DNA from: Chrysomallon squamiferum
Lineage: Eukaryota > Mollusca > Gastropoda > Neomphalida > Peltospiridae
Direction: 5' to 3'
NCBI GenBank assembly: GCA_012295275.1
Contig: CM022665.1
Coordinates: 23,309,502 to 23,373,501 of the forward strand
DNA length: 64,000 bases
Under the pieces are notes generated by a model that saw only the letters and a program-made list of their open reading frames with translations, was not told where the DNA came from and made no database searches. The position numbers and the translations under genes were made by a program. Below are positions 52,151-64,000 of the stretch, one piece after another. Within the stretch, counting starts at the first letter, position 1, and every line of letters begins with the position of its first letter.

Positions 52151-52739
52151 TCATAAATAACTAATCTGTTTTCCAACTCATTGAATATGAAACTAACAAA
52201 ATCTGAATTTTGAGATATATAGTATATATACATAGACATTTTAACAGAATTATTTATTTAAAAAAAAGAAGAAGAAAAAAAGAGTACCCTACATTTGTTA
52301 ACTTTGTTGTGTTTAGCAAAAACAAATTAAATTTCATATGATGCTATGACTGAATAAGTGATATTCAGGAGACAATTTGTGTTTTCTTGTTAAGGAAAAG
52401 GAAGTCTGGAAATAAATTAAAGTTGTGTTAGGATATATATATATATATATATAAAATCAATGATGATTAGAAAAGCATGTGGATTTTTAACATTATGAAA
52501 TGTTTAACATTATTGTAACATGTTGGTAGACAGAAAATGTGAAATTAATGGTTTTCCATGTAAAAAGAAAAGACAGGCACATTTCACTATCAAACTTGAG
52601 AAAGTGGGTTTGCGTTTTCTTATCAAGAACTTCAGTTTGTAGTAAATTAACCTGAAATTTGAAGTTTTATTTTACACAAACACTTTAGTTACTGAAATTA
52701 GTGATGTCATGACTATACAATTTTCAGTACTGCATTCTG
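52151..52739. other. Intergenic, end of array to GLO1 3' end
   Basis: Repeat similarity fades around 52150-52200. The rest is unremarkable AT-rich sequence with a (TA)n run at 52434-52453. Confidence 0.45.
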
Positions 52740-52745
52740 TTTATT
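52740..52745 (-). terminator. Possible GLO1 polyadenylation signal
   Basis: Reverse-strand AATAAA about 365 bases after the GLO1 stop. Another candidate lies nearby at about 52663. Position-based prediction. Confidence 0.35.
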
Positions 52746-53108
52746 ATACATAATATTAGCTACTCTATTTGAGAAAACATAACAATACAACAGAGCCAAC
52801 TTGGTAGACATTATTATCTGCTAAAAATCACATGACCAACATCTACAGGTTATTTACCATTACAGTTAATTGAACTGTCTGGCCTCTGTAAGTTAATGTT
52901 ATACTTTCAATTACAAAAAATATACATTCTAGAGAACTGATTTAACAACAAACTTAATACTGACTGAATTGCACAATTCTTTGGGACGACCACAACCAGA
53001 ATAATATAAAATTAACAAGGTGCATAACATAAAAAAAATAAGCAATACATTTTTTTTTTTTTTTTTTTTTGTAGTATGTATAAAATCACAGTAGTTACAT
53101 TAAGTTTT

Positions 53109-56100
53109 TCAAACAATTTTGGCCATGTTGGCAGGGCTCAGTATTTCTACCCAGTAACCATCAGGATCTTGAATAAAAGCCAGACCTTTCATTTTCCCTG
53201 TAATCAGAAAAAACTGCAATAAACATTTATATTACATTATACTTAATGTCAGCTACAATTAATAAATAACATAAAAATTTATATAAATTATATAAATACA
53301 AGTTTTAAAACTGTATTTATATTTAAAATTAAAAAAAAAAATTAAAAAGTTAAATGTAATAAATAAATGAACACATAATTGTAAGCAATCTGTATTTTGA
53401 AAAAAATATACATAAACCATCCACACTGTAGTTAACTCAAAATAAAACACTGACAATGCCATGTTAACATCTGAATGGTGTTATTTTAATTTACCAAAGG
53501 GAAATTCATATTATTTTTCTTTATAAACAACACTACCAGTCTTTTGATGAAACTACCAGATATAATTATTTGTGCAGGATACTTTTTGTCCTTTCAACTG
53601 ATTCTACAGTCAATATGGATTATACATTAAAATTTCTACACACCAAATCTCTGAATGAGTTAATTGCACACCTAGTAAGTTACAGCTCTAGGTGACAACT
53701 GCTTAATGAAGTTTTGGAATAAAAGATGCCACTCTATGAAATAGCAGCAATTCAGAATTTAATGTTTTGGCAGAATATAGCATTATTTGTACTAGCAAAT
53801 AAAATACATTAATAATTAATATTATATGAAGAGAAACAAAAACTCAAATCAAAAGATTAGAAAAGATCGTAACTCTTCAATTTGTTTTTTTTTTTTTGTT
53901 TTTGAAAAATTACTTCAATGACATCAAAAGTATCTTGAATGATTGATTATGGACTGATCATGTTTTTTCCCCCATTTTATTTCATTTGTAATTAACTAAC
54001 AGAAATTTAACAGAACTATTTTAATGTAAGCTGATAATATTTTTATAAATTTGTTCTAATAAGTAAAATTACAGCTGAACAAATTTATAGCTATGTCAGA
54101 TATTTCAGAATTGGAATGAAGATCGTTAAAACGTTAGTACTTTCTTTACTTCTCAGTTTAAAAATACCAATTCTAACTGAATAAAATTGATTTACATTAT
54201 TTAAGTTATTGTCAGTTCAACTGAAATGCTGAGTTAAAACTGCACGCTAAAAGCAGTTAAAAATAACTTATTAGCTTCATTCATTTGACTCTTGCCTTTT
54301 TTCTCCCCAAAACTTTTTCAATAATTTTTTTTTTTTTTTTTTTTTTTTAAATATAAAAACATGTAGTATTCATTAAATTTTATCCATTGTTTATTGTGTT
54401 TATTTTCAGCATGTTAATCAATATCCACAATGCTGTTTCCTTCCTAAAATAACACCCAGTTTTTCATTAGTCTTAACTCAAAGGTGTGCTTTGATTTTTG
54501 AAACCAGGTTATTATTCTGTTAATGAATGATTATTAAATTTTTACAGACATACCTCCATCTGGTGTCTTTATAAATGGGACACCCAGCTTCTCAAATCTT
54601 TCACAAGCTGAATATACATCAGGTACAGATATGCCAATGTGACCTTTGAAGAAAAAAATTAGAGAAACAAGATTAGTGACAGTAATGATAATAATAATAA
54701 AGTCAACTCCACAGAATTTGTTATGTTTAGATATATGTTAGGTTTGTATAAAATTCAACAGTGCCTCTTCTTTTTTCTTTTTTTCTTAAAAATTTATATT
54801 GGATAACTAATATTCTATAATTTCTTAAATTAATTTCTCGTTTGCTTAGAAACACAAAAGAATTAAATCACAATAAATTTTATTTTGCATATTTTTAAAA
54901 TATCAGATTTTTCTCCTCTAGTTCTGTGAGCCAATTTTCAAACTTATTAAAAGTCAGTAATTTTAACTTTTATTATAATTAACTTTCAAAATTGTCTTTA
55001 TGCACCAGTTCCGAATTAAAAAATGTAAACACTAACTATAAAATGTGTACAAACATATGTGGTGGCATTGTTTAAAGAAGAATTTAATGCAGAACTGATT
55101 ATGCCATAAGTAATGTTTGTTTTTTTGTTTTTTAAATAATATTAGAAGAGGAACCTCCTGTTGTTGTTCTTTGGGTTACATTTAGCAGTTAATTCCAATA
55201 TAAATCAACTGTGGGGCTCTGGCAGGAGTGGGAAACAGTCCAATAGATGCATTGACAATGATCCCTAAGCTATCTTTAGTAGAAATGATACTAGTAACAG
55301 TAACAAAAATAACAATAACTAAAGGCCGATTTCAGCAGAAGAAACCAGCCAAAACAAATCTTTAATTCATTCATACCAAAGCCTCTTGGTTCTGAGTTGC
55401 CATTGTGATATTTTGAGTCATCATTTTCAGTTCCCCAGTTACTACAAAAAGCAAGAAAAAAAATCATAGATAGATAACCATCTTTGAAACAAATTTGAAG
55501 GCTGAAAAAATTGTTGTGGGTGGCCATTTAGTAATACCACTTATCAGTAGCCTATTTTATTTAGTATAAATGCAATGGAGATATAGATAGAGAAAATAGG
55601 ATGGAACTGTCAGATTTCTTGAATTAGGCAGCAGCAGCATCCAAACTTTTAAAACTTATATCTATGTTCTTTCTTTTTTCTTTTTCTTTTAGAATACAAA
55701 TACAAAAATTCTGATATCTTACTTTTTGAGATATGGCATTTTGGACAGGGTCCATATACTTTTGGCTGTCAAAATTAATATAACTTTTCCAAAACTTTCC
55801 ATAGCTTACAAATCCAAGTTTTCACAACCATTTCCAAGAAAACTCAATCACAACAAAGTGTTTTTTGCAGTTTTTAGACATGTTTGTCACTTTAAAACTT
55901 TAACCTTGACTAAGCTGCACGCTATTCATGTAGGATTACTAGTAACAAACAAAAATATTAATGCAAGTTATTTTGGCATTTCAGATTGCCAGAAATATGA
56001 ATAGAGAAGTATTGCTTCACAAGAAATTATTGTGATCCTTGCTTCTTATTTAATTAATAACCCATACTTAAGGTAACAAAACCTGATTTTCCAAAACTTT

Positions 56101-58404
56101 TAAGGTCCTGGAAAAATTGACGAATTTCCTAAACTTTCCCAAACGCATACAAACCCTGTTTGAATATTGATGACAATGTAACAGGTCCAGTAATTAACAA
56201 ATGATACTGACCATATACTGAGATCTGTTTTACTACTACTACAAGAAGTAACTCACAAAGAAAGGCTGAGTATGCAATACTGAAAAAAATTGCAGCTCAT
56301 GAAAATGAGAAAAACAAATACTTAAATTTAAAATGACAAATGTGCAAAAAACACCATTTCATTACTGATGATCAGTTTTGTCTGGGATTTAAAAGCCTGA
56401 AAGTACTCCTCACAGAGAGCACCCCAAATTTTATTGTCGATCATCAATAATCTTTGTATTCTCCTCCAACCATGAGAAAAAGACAAAAATGACATGGTTA
56501 AATATATAAATCGCCATAACTTAAAAACTACCACATAGATTTGCTTCAAATTTTAATAAACTGTTCTATCATTAACTTCCATTTCGTATATGATCAGTGC
56601 AATAATGACCTGAGTCTATACTTGGCATTTTGATGATAACTCTAAAGCAGAATGCACGCTGCAGTACTAAACTGCCTATGTTGAACTAACATTTTTAATT
56701 TCACATCCAAAAACATGTGATTATCTAACACACACTGACACAGTAACAGTTTGTCACATATAGGATGCTCTTGTGGTTTGTTAGTTGTATTTTGATTGTG
56801 TACTGTACAGTTACCTTCAGACTTACATTCCACAGACATTAGTGTTTTGTTGCTGGATGTAGTAATACACTCAAGTGTATCTCTTGACTTTCCTTTTATA
56901 ACTTGGATCATTTGAATTAAAGCAAAATAATGTAATTTAGTGAAAGTGAAGCAAGAAGCAGGAACTGTAGGTGGATTTTCAAGTACAGATTGACATGAAC
57001 TCCAGCAGCCTACCCTGTGACCTTCAACAGATGCCAAAAATATTTTTAACTTTTAACAGTATTTTTTATTCCTAAACAGAACAAATTACAAGTGTATAAA
57101 ACTATCACTGTTGTATCACAATCTGTTTCAGCAGGTAAAAAACAAATTAATAATTATTTCTTTCTAACTGTAGATTTGCTAAGTTCTATGATGCAGATCT
57201 TTTTCAGAACAGAATATATACAAAATAATTAGATAAAAATTAAATGGATTCTGAAATAAGTTTATAACACACATTAATTAAATGTTTGTAATAACTGGTA
57301 CGTGATGGCAGTTGTTATATTGGAAATGGCTGATGCCCCAGTGAACATTGTGCTTACTTTAAAATACTGTTCACAAAGAAATTCAACAAGCTTTCAAAAA
57401 AACTAATCATGGTTATTTTTCTTTTATTCCTACCTTGCCACATACTGTTAAAAAGTTCTTTTCCAATGATGCTAAAAATAGCCATATAGCTTGTACACTT
57501 CCAGTACCAGGCACTGTAGAAGATGGGCTAGTTTTCACTGTCCTGCTCAAAAACCTCCAATTTTGCACATTGTGTACAGTGACTGGCTGAAACTTAACTG
57601 TCTGCCGCTACCTACTTTCAAAACATGTCAGCGTCATAAATGATCAAATCCTTAACTTTTGATATCATTAAGTAATTCAGGAATCTAATCTCTGATTCTG
57701 CCTGCATTTATCTGTTAATGACTTTTTTACAGTAATATAATAAATGCTTATATACTTCTTTTACAGTCAAAGTAAACAGTTGTTTCTGTTATTATTCTTT
57801 TGTGGGTTTTTAAAAAAATTTGTTACTGAAAATCTGACTATATAATATTATTTTATTTATTATATACTAATGGGTAGCAATAGTATCGTATTTTTATTTT
57901 TTTCTGGTTGGGACAACTGAAATTTAATTACTTGCTCTAACAAAATCAGAACAATACCTGACTATCACAAAAGTTAAAATAAAATGTTTGTGTGCACACG
58001 GCTACATATATAATAGAATACAAAATGTTGCAGCATACAGAAGGGAATATTTAAATTGTAATTTTTCATTTTTGTACAATGGCATAATTTGGTATCCAAA
58101 TTAGATAATCATTTACTACTAACTGTGTCAACTCCAGTGTGGCTTTCTGTTGGAAACAGTATACAGTTTTTTCATTTTCATCACTTGGGATATTTTCTGG
58201 ATTATCATAGCCTATGAAATAAACAGTGAACTTCATAGATGGCATGTCAATTCGCTTCAACAATCTGCAACAAAATGACAACCAGTTAAACTGTATGAAT
58301 GTCAATACAGAGCTACATGAAATTTGATTACAGGAAAGCTTACTAACAAGTTATACTTTATAAAACTTAGAAAGGTACTTTCTAAATATACAAATATTTG
58401 CATT

Positions 58405-58435
<31 letters not shown>

Positions 58436-61400
58436 TATGGGTCATTCCATGTCAAATCACCCCCCCCAAAAAAGGGAAAATTTAAACCCGACCGTCTCAG
58501 TTTTTATGAAACTTGGTACACTTGTTGACTGGGATCCCACAGCACCAAATCTGAAATATTAGCCCAATCGGATCAGTGGTATGGGAGATATGGCCCACCG
58601 AATTTTGAGATTTTTGACAAAAATGGGCGTGACCACCAACCTTAGAACCCTCATATCTCAGGAACTACTGGGCCAATCTTCATAAAATTGGTATTGTTGA
58701 AAAGGCAATATGTCAAGGATTCCAAATCTGCCATTTTTGTTCAGTTTGGAAAATACTGGAGTACATTGACCTATTGACCTTTGCTATGACCTTGAAATTG
58801 ACCGTGTGGATCACGTGACCTTGAGATGACCTTTACTGAAATTTAATCTCCCACATGTAAACTAAAACATAAAAAAGTTTCCTGGGTGTAATATTTTTTG
58901 TTTAGCCACAATATAGATATAAAAAATGCACATACATGAAAATAACACCTTTTCAGTCATTAACATCTGATTAACTAAAACCTGAATGATCAATTCTGAA
59001 TGCTAAGAATCACCATCTTTCTTGATCATCGAGTAAGACATTGTATGCCTACATGTATGAATAAAGTTCACATAAATTTGAGAGAACTAGGTGTTTCTGA
59101 TGCTTAACCTTCTCACCATCTTTGTTTCAAATGCTCACTGTATCCTACATTCCCGGACATATTCTACTGTTCTCATCACTTTTATAAAATTGGATTATAT
59201 CCTCCTTCAATTCATTTGACAGAACTTTCCCTTGTTTCTTATCACAGAGGGATAGAATCACTTTCTCTTTCTTCACCACACAGCTTTTTTTCATAAGGTA
59301 ATTCGTTGTTTCAAATTCATTCATTGTCCTTTCAATGGTAAAGGGTGACAAAGTCAAGATTTGCACACACTCTGGGTAGGATTCAGACATTAAGATGTCA
59401 TTTTAATGTTACTGTAGCTGATGCTAGTTTTTTTCTGTCCTTTCATTTGTTTACTGGAACGTGCTGGTGAATGGAGTTTGACAGGAGTTTCACCTAAACT
59501 CGAAAGAATAGAATTCAAATCAAAGTCCTTTTCTGGGGAAACAACAACCAGCGGTTTGTCTGGCAATTTATTATCAAATTCTCCCATTGTAATACCACCC
59601 ATACTAAAGCCATCCTCTGCAGGGGTTTGGACCTTTGATTTCTGAAGGCTAATCAGACAGTCACAGCACAACTTGTCTCCTGGCACTAGTGTCTTTGGAG
59701 GATTTACTAAGCATTTATAAGTGCCCATGCTAACAATTCTTAAAGATCTAGTGCATGCTTGCTTAGGATGGTGATTAAGGGGATCACAACAGTTTTTCCG
59801 CAATGTTGAAAACTTGATTAAAACTTCTTGTTCATGATGTGAACAGATACTCTTGATGTCCCGTGTTTTGATCCTACTTCGAAGAGTGAGGAGTTCGACT
59901 TCCTCAGTTTTCCATACACTTCACAACAACTCCTTTTTGATATGATGGTGTTGATAACACACATTTTCAGGAGAGTTAAAGCTGCAGTTAGCCCTGGAAG
60001 AAATAAGGATTTTCAGTATTGGCCTACACCTTCAATTCAAAGTCAGTGCTTTCCTAAATATCAAATCAAATCATGAAACCCTTTCAGTAAAGTTAAGCAG
60101 GTCATAAAATGGCAGCAGAGTACATGTGTTATTGTCAAAGGCCCACAAGTCTTGGGTATTTATGTCAATCTTCTCGAGTATAAATTTCAGTTTATTAAGG
60201 TGAAGGTAGACCTTGTTCATACTCTCTGCCGAAGACTGGGTGTACAAATACATTATGCAGTACATCACTTGATGACGTCTGATTTCAGACTGGGTTGAGC
60301 TGTTGTTGACTGAAACCTTGTTCAAAACCAATGGCAAGGCCACATGACATGATAAAATGACTTAATAGGTTTTATGAAGAAAACAATGCTTACTTATTAA
60401 CATCTGACATTGTGTCCAACTTAAAAAGCTTCAGATAGAACATGTCATGCCATTTAGCATCTTTTCATATCCTTCAGGCATTCCTTCAGACATGTCAGGT
60501 GGGTTTTAACTCCAAAGATGAGTTTTTGGTCTCAGAAAAGTGTATTCATAAAGAAAATGTACATTGTAATGCATTGTATCAATCATCCATGCAGGTATGC
60601 ATTTTTTAAATCTCTATTATGGCTAAACAAAAAATATTACACCCAGGAAACTTTTATATGTGAACTTTATGCGTGAACTTTATGCATACAAGTAGGCCTA
60701 CAGTGTCTTACTTGATGATCAAGAAAGATGGTGATTCCTAGCATCCAAAATTGATCATTCAGGTTTTAATTAATATTATGTTAATAGTGGAAAAGGTGTT
60801 ATTTTCATGTATGTGCATTTTTTATATCTATATTGTGGCTAAACAAAAAATATTACACCCAGGAAACTTTTATATGTTTTAGTTAACATGTGGGAGATTA
60901 AATTTCAATAATGGTCATCTCAAGGTCATGTGATCCACACGGTCAATTTCAAGGTCATAGCAAAGGTCAAAAGGTCAATGTACTCCAATATTTTCCAAAC
61001 TGAACAAAAATGGCAAATTTGGAATCCATGTGATATTGCCTTTTCAACAATACCAATTTTATGAAGATTGGCCCAGTAGTTCCTGAGATATGAGGGTTCT
61101 AAGGTTGGTGGTCACGCCCATTTTTGCCAAAAATCTCAAAATTCAGTGGGCCATATCTCCCATACCACTGATCCGATTGGGCTAATATTTCAGATTTGGT
61201 GCTGTGGGATCCCAGTCAACAAGTGTACCAAGTTTCATAAAAATCTGAGACGGTCGGGTTTAACCCATTGGGTGATTTGACACGGAATGACCCATATGTA
61301 TATATATATATATATATATAAAAACACCACTTCTTTTTATATTTTCTCATACCATTAAATAAAAATCTTAAAATAATATGTGAAACCCAGCAGGTGTAAA

Positions 61401-63399
61401 ATTGTCATTAAACATTTATCCATTTATAATGCATCATACCTCATGCCCAAAATACCCGTGTAAAATTCTAGTGATTTCACAGGATCCTTCACTCTAATCA
61501 TTGTTTGCTGAAATATGAAATCCTGAAATAAAAATTAATTTAAATATCTAACTGCACTATTCTTAAGTTGTACAAGTCATTTAATTTTATATTCATTATT
61601 TACAAAATCATTAGTTTATCATAAGTTATAAGTCTCACAGTAATATATTATTAACATTTAACCACATCTTGGATATGGGCTGTCATGCATGCTTATATAA
61701 ATTCAAGCATATCCGTCATTATCACTATGTTTTGTAAGCTGTTAAATGAGAACATAATATTGTGACTGTTTATAACATTATTGCTAACAGCAAGCGTTAT
61801 TAGGTAACACTTTATCTTTGTTCAGTTTAAATGTTTCAAAAAAATGATAAAATATTTTAAATTAATTTTTTAAATCTGTAAATGACTGAACATAAAGCTG
61901 TAAACCCAGCTATTATCCTTTTTTTGATGTCAATGTAAAAAAAGTTAAAAATTAATAAAAAATAAAAATAAATAAAATGGTAATAATAATAATAAAAATA
62001 AATAAATAAATGATAATAATAATAATAATAATTACATCATTACTGCACATACTGACACAGAATGTCAAAAGCAAAACATAATAGTTTTAATAAAAAAATT
62101 TCCTCAAGGAGTTCTTGCTTTGTCTGGGCTAGTTATCCAAAGCCATTTTATCCTGGTATTATTTGTAATAAAACAATATTCAATGGTTAGTGCGTGGCAA
62201 ATTATTAAGATCAAGGAAGAAACAGCTGCTTATTCAGTTGCTGCAAACGTGAACAAAATGCTAACTGATTTTAGCCAGATTTAGGAGCAGCTAGACTTTC
62301 TCCGTGTACACTTATATAAGGCAAAGTGAGAAAAAATGTATCACAAGTTGTTTCAATGGATAGAGCATAGAAAAATGAAAGAAAATGGTACCAAGATTGT
62401 GAACAATGGTTGAGAAACAAGTAATCTATAACAGTTTTATTTTTTCAAAAAAATTCCATTAGAGATACAGAAAAAAGTGTGATCACTAATGAGAGAAACT
62501 GAGACAGTTGGTAGTATCTTCCTTATTTCTTGAGTAATGACCTGAAACCTGACATGCAAAGAAACAATGATATTGGTCTGAATAAATAATAAGTGTGAAA
62601 ACTCCAGAAAAGTTTTGTCCACACCGGTCTGAGCTGGTCAGAAAGCGGCGTTGACGTCACGTCGCCTGAACTAGCATTTCATTATCGATCCTCAGAAGCG
62701 CGGGCTTTGCGTCCGCATTGGGTATGCAATTATTCACAACCATACAATCATCGATCGGAACCATAAAATTGATTGAAATTAACCACAATAAGCATATCTA
62801 TAAGTATAATATATATTTTATTGAAGGACTTATCTACGATTTTTCTAATGATCGGTGACTTTCGTCTAAAACTTGAGAAACTTCTCCATCAATATTCGTA
62901 CATCAAAGAACAGTATTCTATGTCACCAAACTATATATTTTTAAAGATATTTTTGAAACGGAACACCTGAAAGGAATTTTTGAAGACAGCACTTTGCTAA
63001 CGCTGTGCACTGTTGCGACCGCCCAGCAAGGATCGCAAAGAAATTTCGCGAGCGATGGGTTATTAACACATACCTACATATATATACACACCTCTTTACA
63101 TATAATTGAAATATATTTATAAATAACTAATGGTATTCATCATTTCATAGCTTTTTGTGTTATTCCAAAAACCTTGCAAATCATTATCAGAAACGGAGAC
63201 TCACAAAATTTCATTTAAACAGCTCGGATATTAAATTATAAACATATTCAAAGTTGTATATTCGTGGGCTTGACACAGATTTCAAATGACAGAATGTACT
63301 TTAATAAATGTTACGTGAGCTCAGATTTGTGAATATTACCTTTGTTGCAGGATCTGGTTCTTTGCAAGCATTTTGAACATCTTTATCACATAGTGCCAT
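53109..63399 (-). CDS. GLO1: Lactoylglutathione lyase (glyoxalase I)
   Basis: Six exons in frame give 175 aa (human 184): 63399-63340, 61522-61440, 58264-58124, 55441-55377, 54643-54554 and 53197-53109. Glyoxalase I converts the hemithioacetal of methylglyoxal and glutathione to S-lactoylglutathione in the cytosol, detoxifying a glycolysis by-product. Strong family blocks are [64 protein letters not shown] and [16 protein letters not shown]. The four zinc ligands of the family correspond to Gln26, Glu92, His118 and Glu164 with near-human spacing. The N-terminus is short ([20 protein letters not shown]) and starts at the only ATG before the first donor. Intron 2 is mostly a transposon. No lesion was seen. 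Confidence 0.96.
55442..58123 (-). other. GLO1 intron 3, unexplained content
   Basis: A 2.7-kb intron. A 131-codon open frame lies at 57037-56642 (minus), with a Cys/Thr-rich segment ([14 protein letters not shown]) that I do not recognise. AAAACTTTTAAGGTCCTGG near 56094-56112 looks like dispersed repeat sequence. No transposon ends were identified. Confidence 0.35.
58439..61293 (-). mobile_element. GGGTCATTCC transposon with long inverted arms (2855 bp) in GLO1 intron 2
   Basis: The left end GGGTCATTCCATGTCAAATC is mirrored at 61274-61293. The similarity continues inward for about 630 bp on each side (58439-59073 against 60660-61293), so the element is a long inverted repeat around a unique core of about 1.6 kb. 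It is flanked by ATAT on both sides, a 4-bp duplication like the AAAT of the derivative at 24103. A partial extra copy of arm sequence sits at 60598-60660. The core encodes a decayed protein on the minus strand. A Sola- or Academ-like family would fit a 4-bp duplication, but this is not settled. Confidence 0.85.
59045..60343 (-). pseudogene. Transposon-encoded Cys-rich protein, broken
   Basis: Minus strand. An open frame at 60343-60071 is unrecognised. From about 59850 a frame reads [20 protein letters not shown], then a Cys-rich segment ([13 protein letters not shown]) to 59390. After a frameshift near 59395 the next frame (59390-59145) ends [14 protein letters not shown]. Beyond a TAG at 59145-59147, the same frame continues DTVSI, stop, [20 protein letters not shown] and runs into the inverted arm. 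The two stops sit where related multicopy invertebrate proteins keep coding. The expected C-terminal part is absent. Role presumed transposase, from context. Confidence 0.6.
61523..63339 (-). other. GLO1 intron 1
   Basis: A 1.8-kb intron, mostly AT-rich with (ATA)n at 61980-62030. A GC-richer island at 62615-62715 includes the palindrome TGACGTCA (62652-62659, a cAMP-response-element core). A second lies at 63000-63055. These could be regulatory or an alternative promoter. No exon was seen. Confidence 0.4.
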
Positions 63400-63688
63400 G
63401 ATCAACGGTCAAACTGGCTCGTGACTGTTACGTCTGCTCTGCCAAACGTTTAATCTATTTTTACATTCAACTTAAAAGTTACGAATTATCGACAAGCACC
63501 ACAGACATCCCAAAACAAGTACCACGGGTTAATATATACGTAGGTAGTGAGAAAGTGGCATCAATAAATGAAACTTCCTTGAACATGGAATATAATTTAC
63601 ACAAAGGAGTAGCTTTAAAACTTTTTTTTCTTTTTTTTATTAAAGTCATTAATTGTAAATTACATATTTACAAGACTTTATAAGTTTA

Positions 63689-63738
<50 letters not shown>

Positions 63739-64000
63739 TAACGTATTATCAAAATAGAATAACTTAAAATAACAAAATCAGAATTCAGTTTTCATTCGGT
63801 AAGTATAATAAACTTCAAATAAATTGTAATTATGTTGATATTTGTTTTTATTGATTATTTTTCTAGGAGCGAGTATTATGAAAAGTTTCTCCTCTTTATT
63901 TCATCTTCTTCTCTTTTCTTCTCTTTTCAATAGATGGTGTTTTCTGTAAGTTTTATTAATACTCATTTTTCGACATACAGTCTTTATCAATATATTCACT
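63400..64000. other. GLO1 upstream region
   Basis: The presumed GLO1 promoter lies just right of 63400, but no TATA box or clear element was found. A (CT)n microsatellite occupies 63692-63735, and a TTCTTCTCTTTTC-rich tract lies at 63890-63930. No further gene was recognised. Confidence 0.5.

Noticed and set aside
56642-57037. 131-codon frame in GLO1 intron 3 as a gene
   Set aside because: No recognised domain, no splice partners and no promoter. Kept only as unexplained intron content.

Overview
This is an AT-rich animal nuclear sequence. It has spliced genes with GT-AG introns, abundant (CT)n, (ATT)n and (CA)n microsatellites, and many decayed transposons. Intron sizes, SINE-like and transposon content and the gene set suggest a mollusc or another lophotrochozoan invertebrate, but I cannot name the species. 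There is one assembly gap of exactly 200 N (7245-7444). No tRNA, rRNA, operon or CRISPR signal was seen.

Region 1 (about 0.8-25.7 kb) is a cluster of paralogous zona pellucida (ZP) domain membrane-protein genes. Copy A (+, exons to 6913) is cut off at the assembly gap. Copy B (+, 12.5-20.0 kb) is complete and can be spliced by eye into a 445-residue protein: signal peptide, Cys-rich/EGF-like modules, ZP domain, tetra-arginine cleavage site, transmembrane segment, short tail. Copies A and B lie in a tandem duplication with an offset of about 9.8 kb that includes promoter, 5' UTR intron and shared microsatellites. Copy C (-, 23.5-25.7 kb) is an inverted pseudogene. It keeps a promoter remnant, relics of three late internal exons and an intact last exon.

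Region 2 (26.2-29 kb) is a nested transposon: a hAT element with a perfect 8-bp target-site duplication sits inside a Jockey-like LINE relic.

Region 3 (31.5-38.5 kb, -) is a complete 11-exon NDUFAF5 gene (mitochondrial complex I assembly methyltransferase). Mutator-like (MULE) transposase relics lie in its intron 2 and just upstream of it.

Region 4 (42.1-52.2 kb) holds a broken HUH-endonuclease plus superfamily-3-helicase gene, best read as an endogenous parvovirus-like replication gene. It is embedded in a family of tandem repeats that forms a higher-order array from 44.7 to 52.2 kb. An 800-bp terminal-inverted-repeat transposon with a decayed transposase is inserted in this array.

Region 5 (52.7-63.4 kb, -) is a complete 6-exon glyoxalase I gene (GLO1). 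Its intron 2 is almost entirely one 2.86-kb transposon with arms of about 630 bp in inverted orientation. A short derivative of the same family is inserted in ZP copy C, and paralog B supplies the empty site.

The two housekeeping genes are unrelated in function. The most unusual material is the ZP cluster with its inverted pseudogene, the virus-like gene with its surrounding array, and the long-inverted-arm transposon family.
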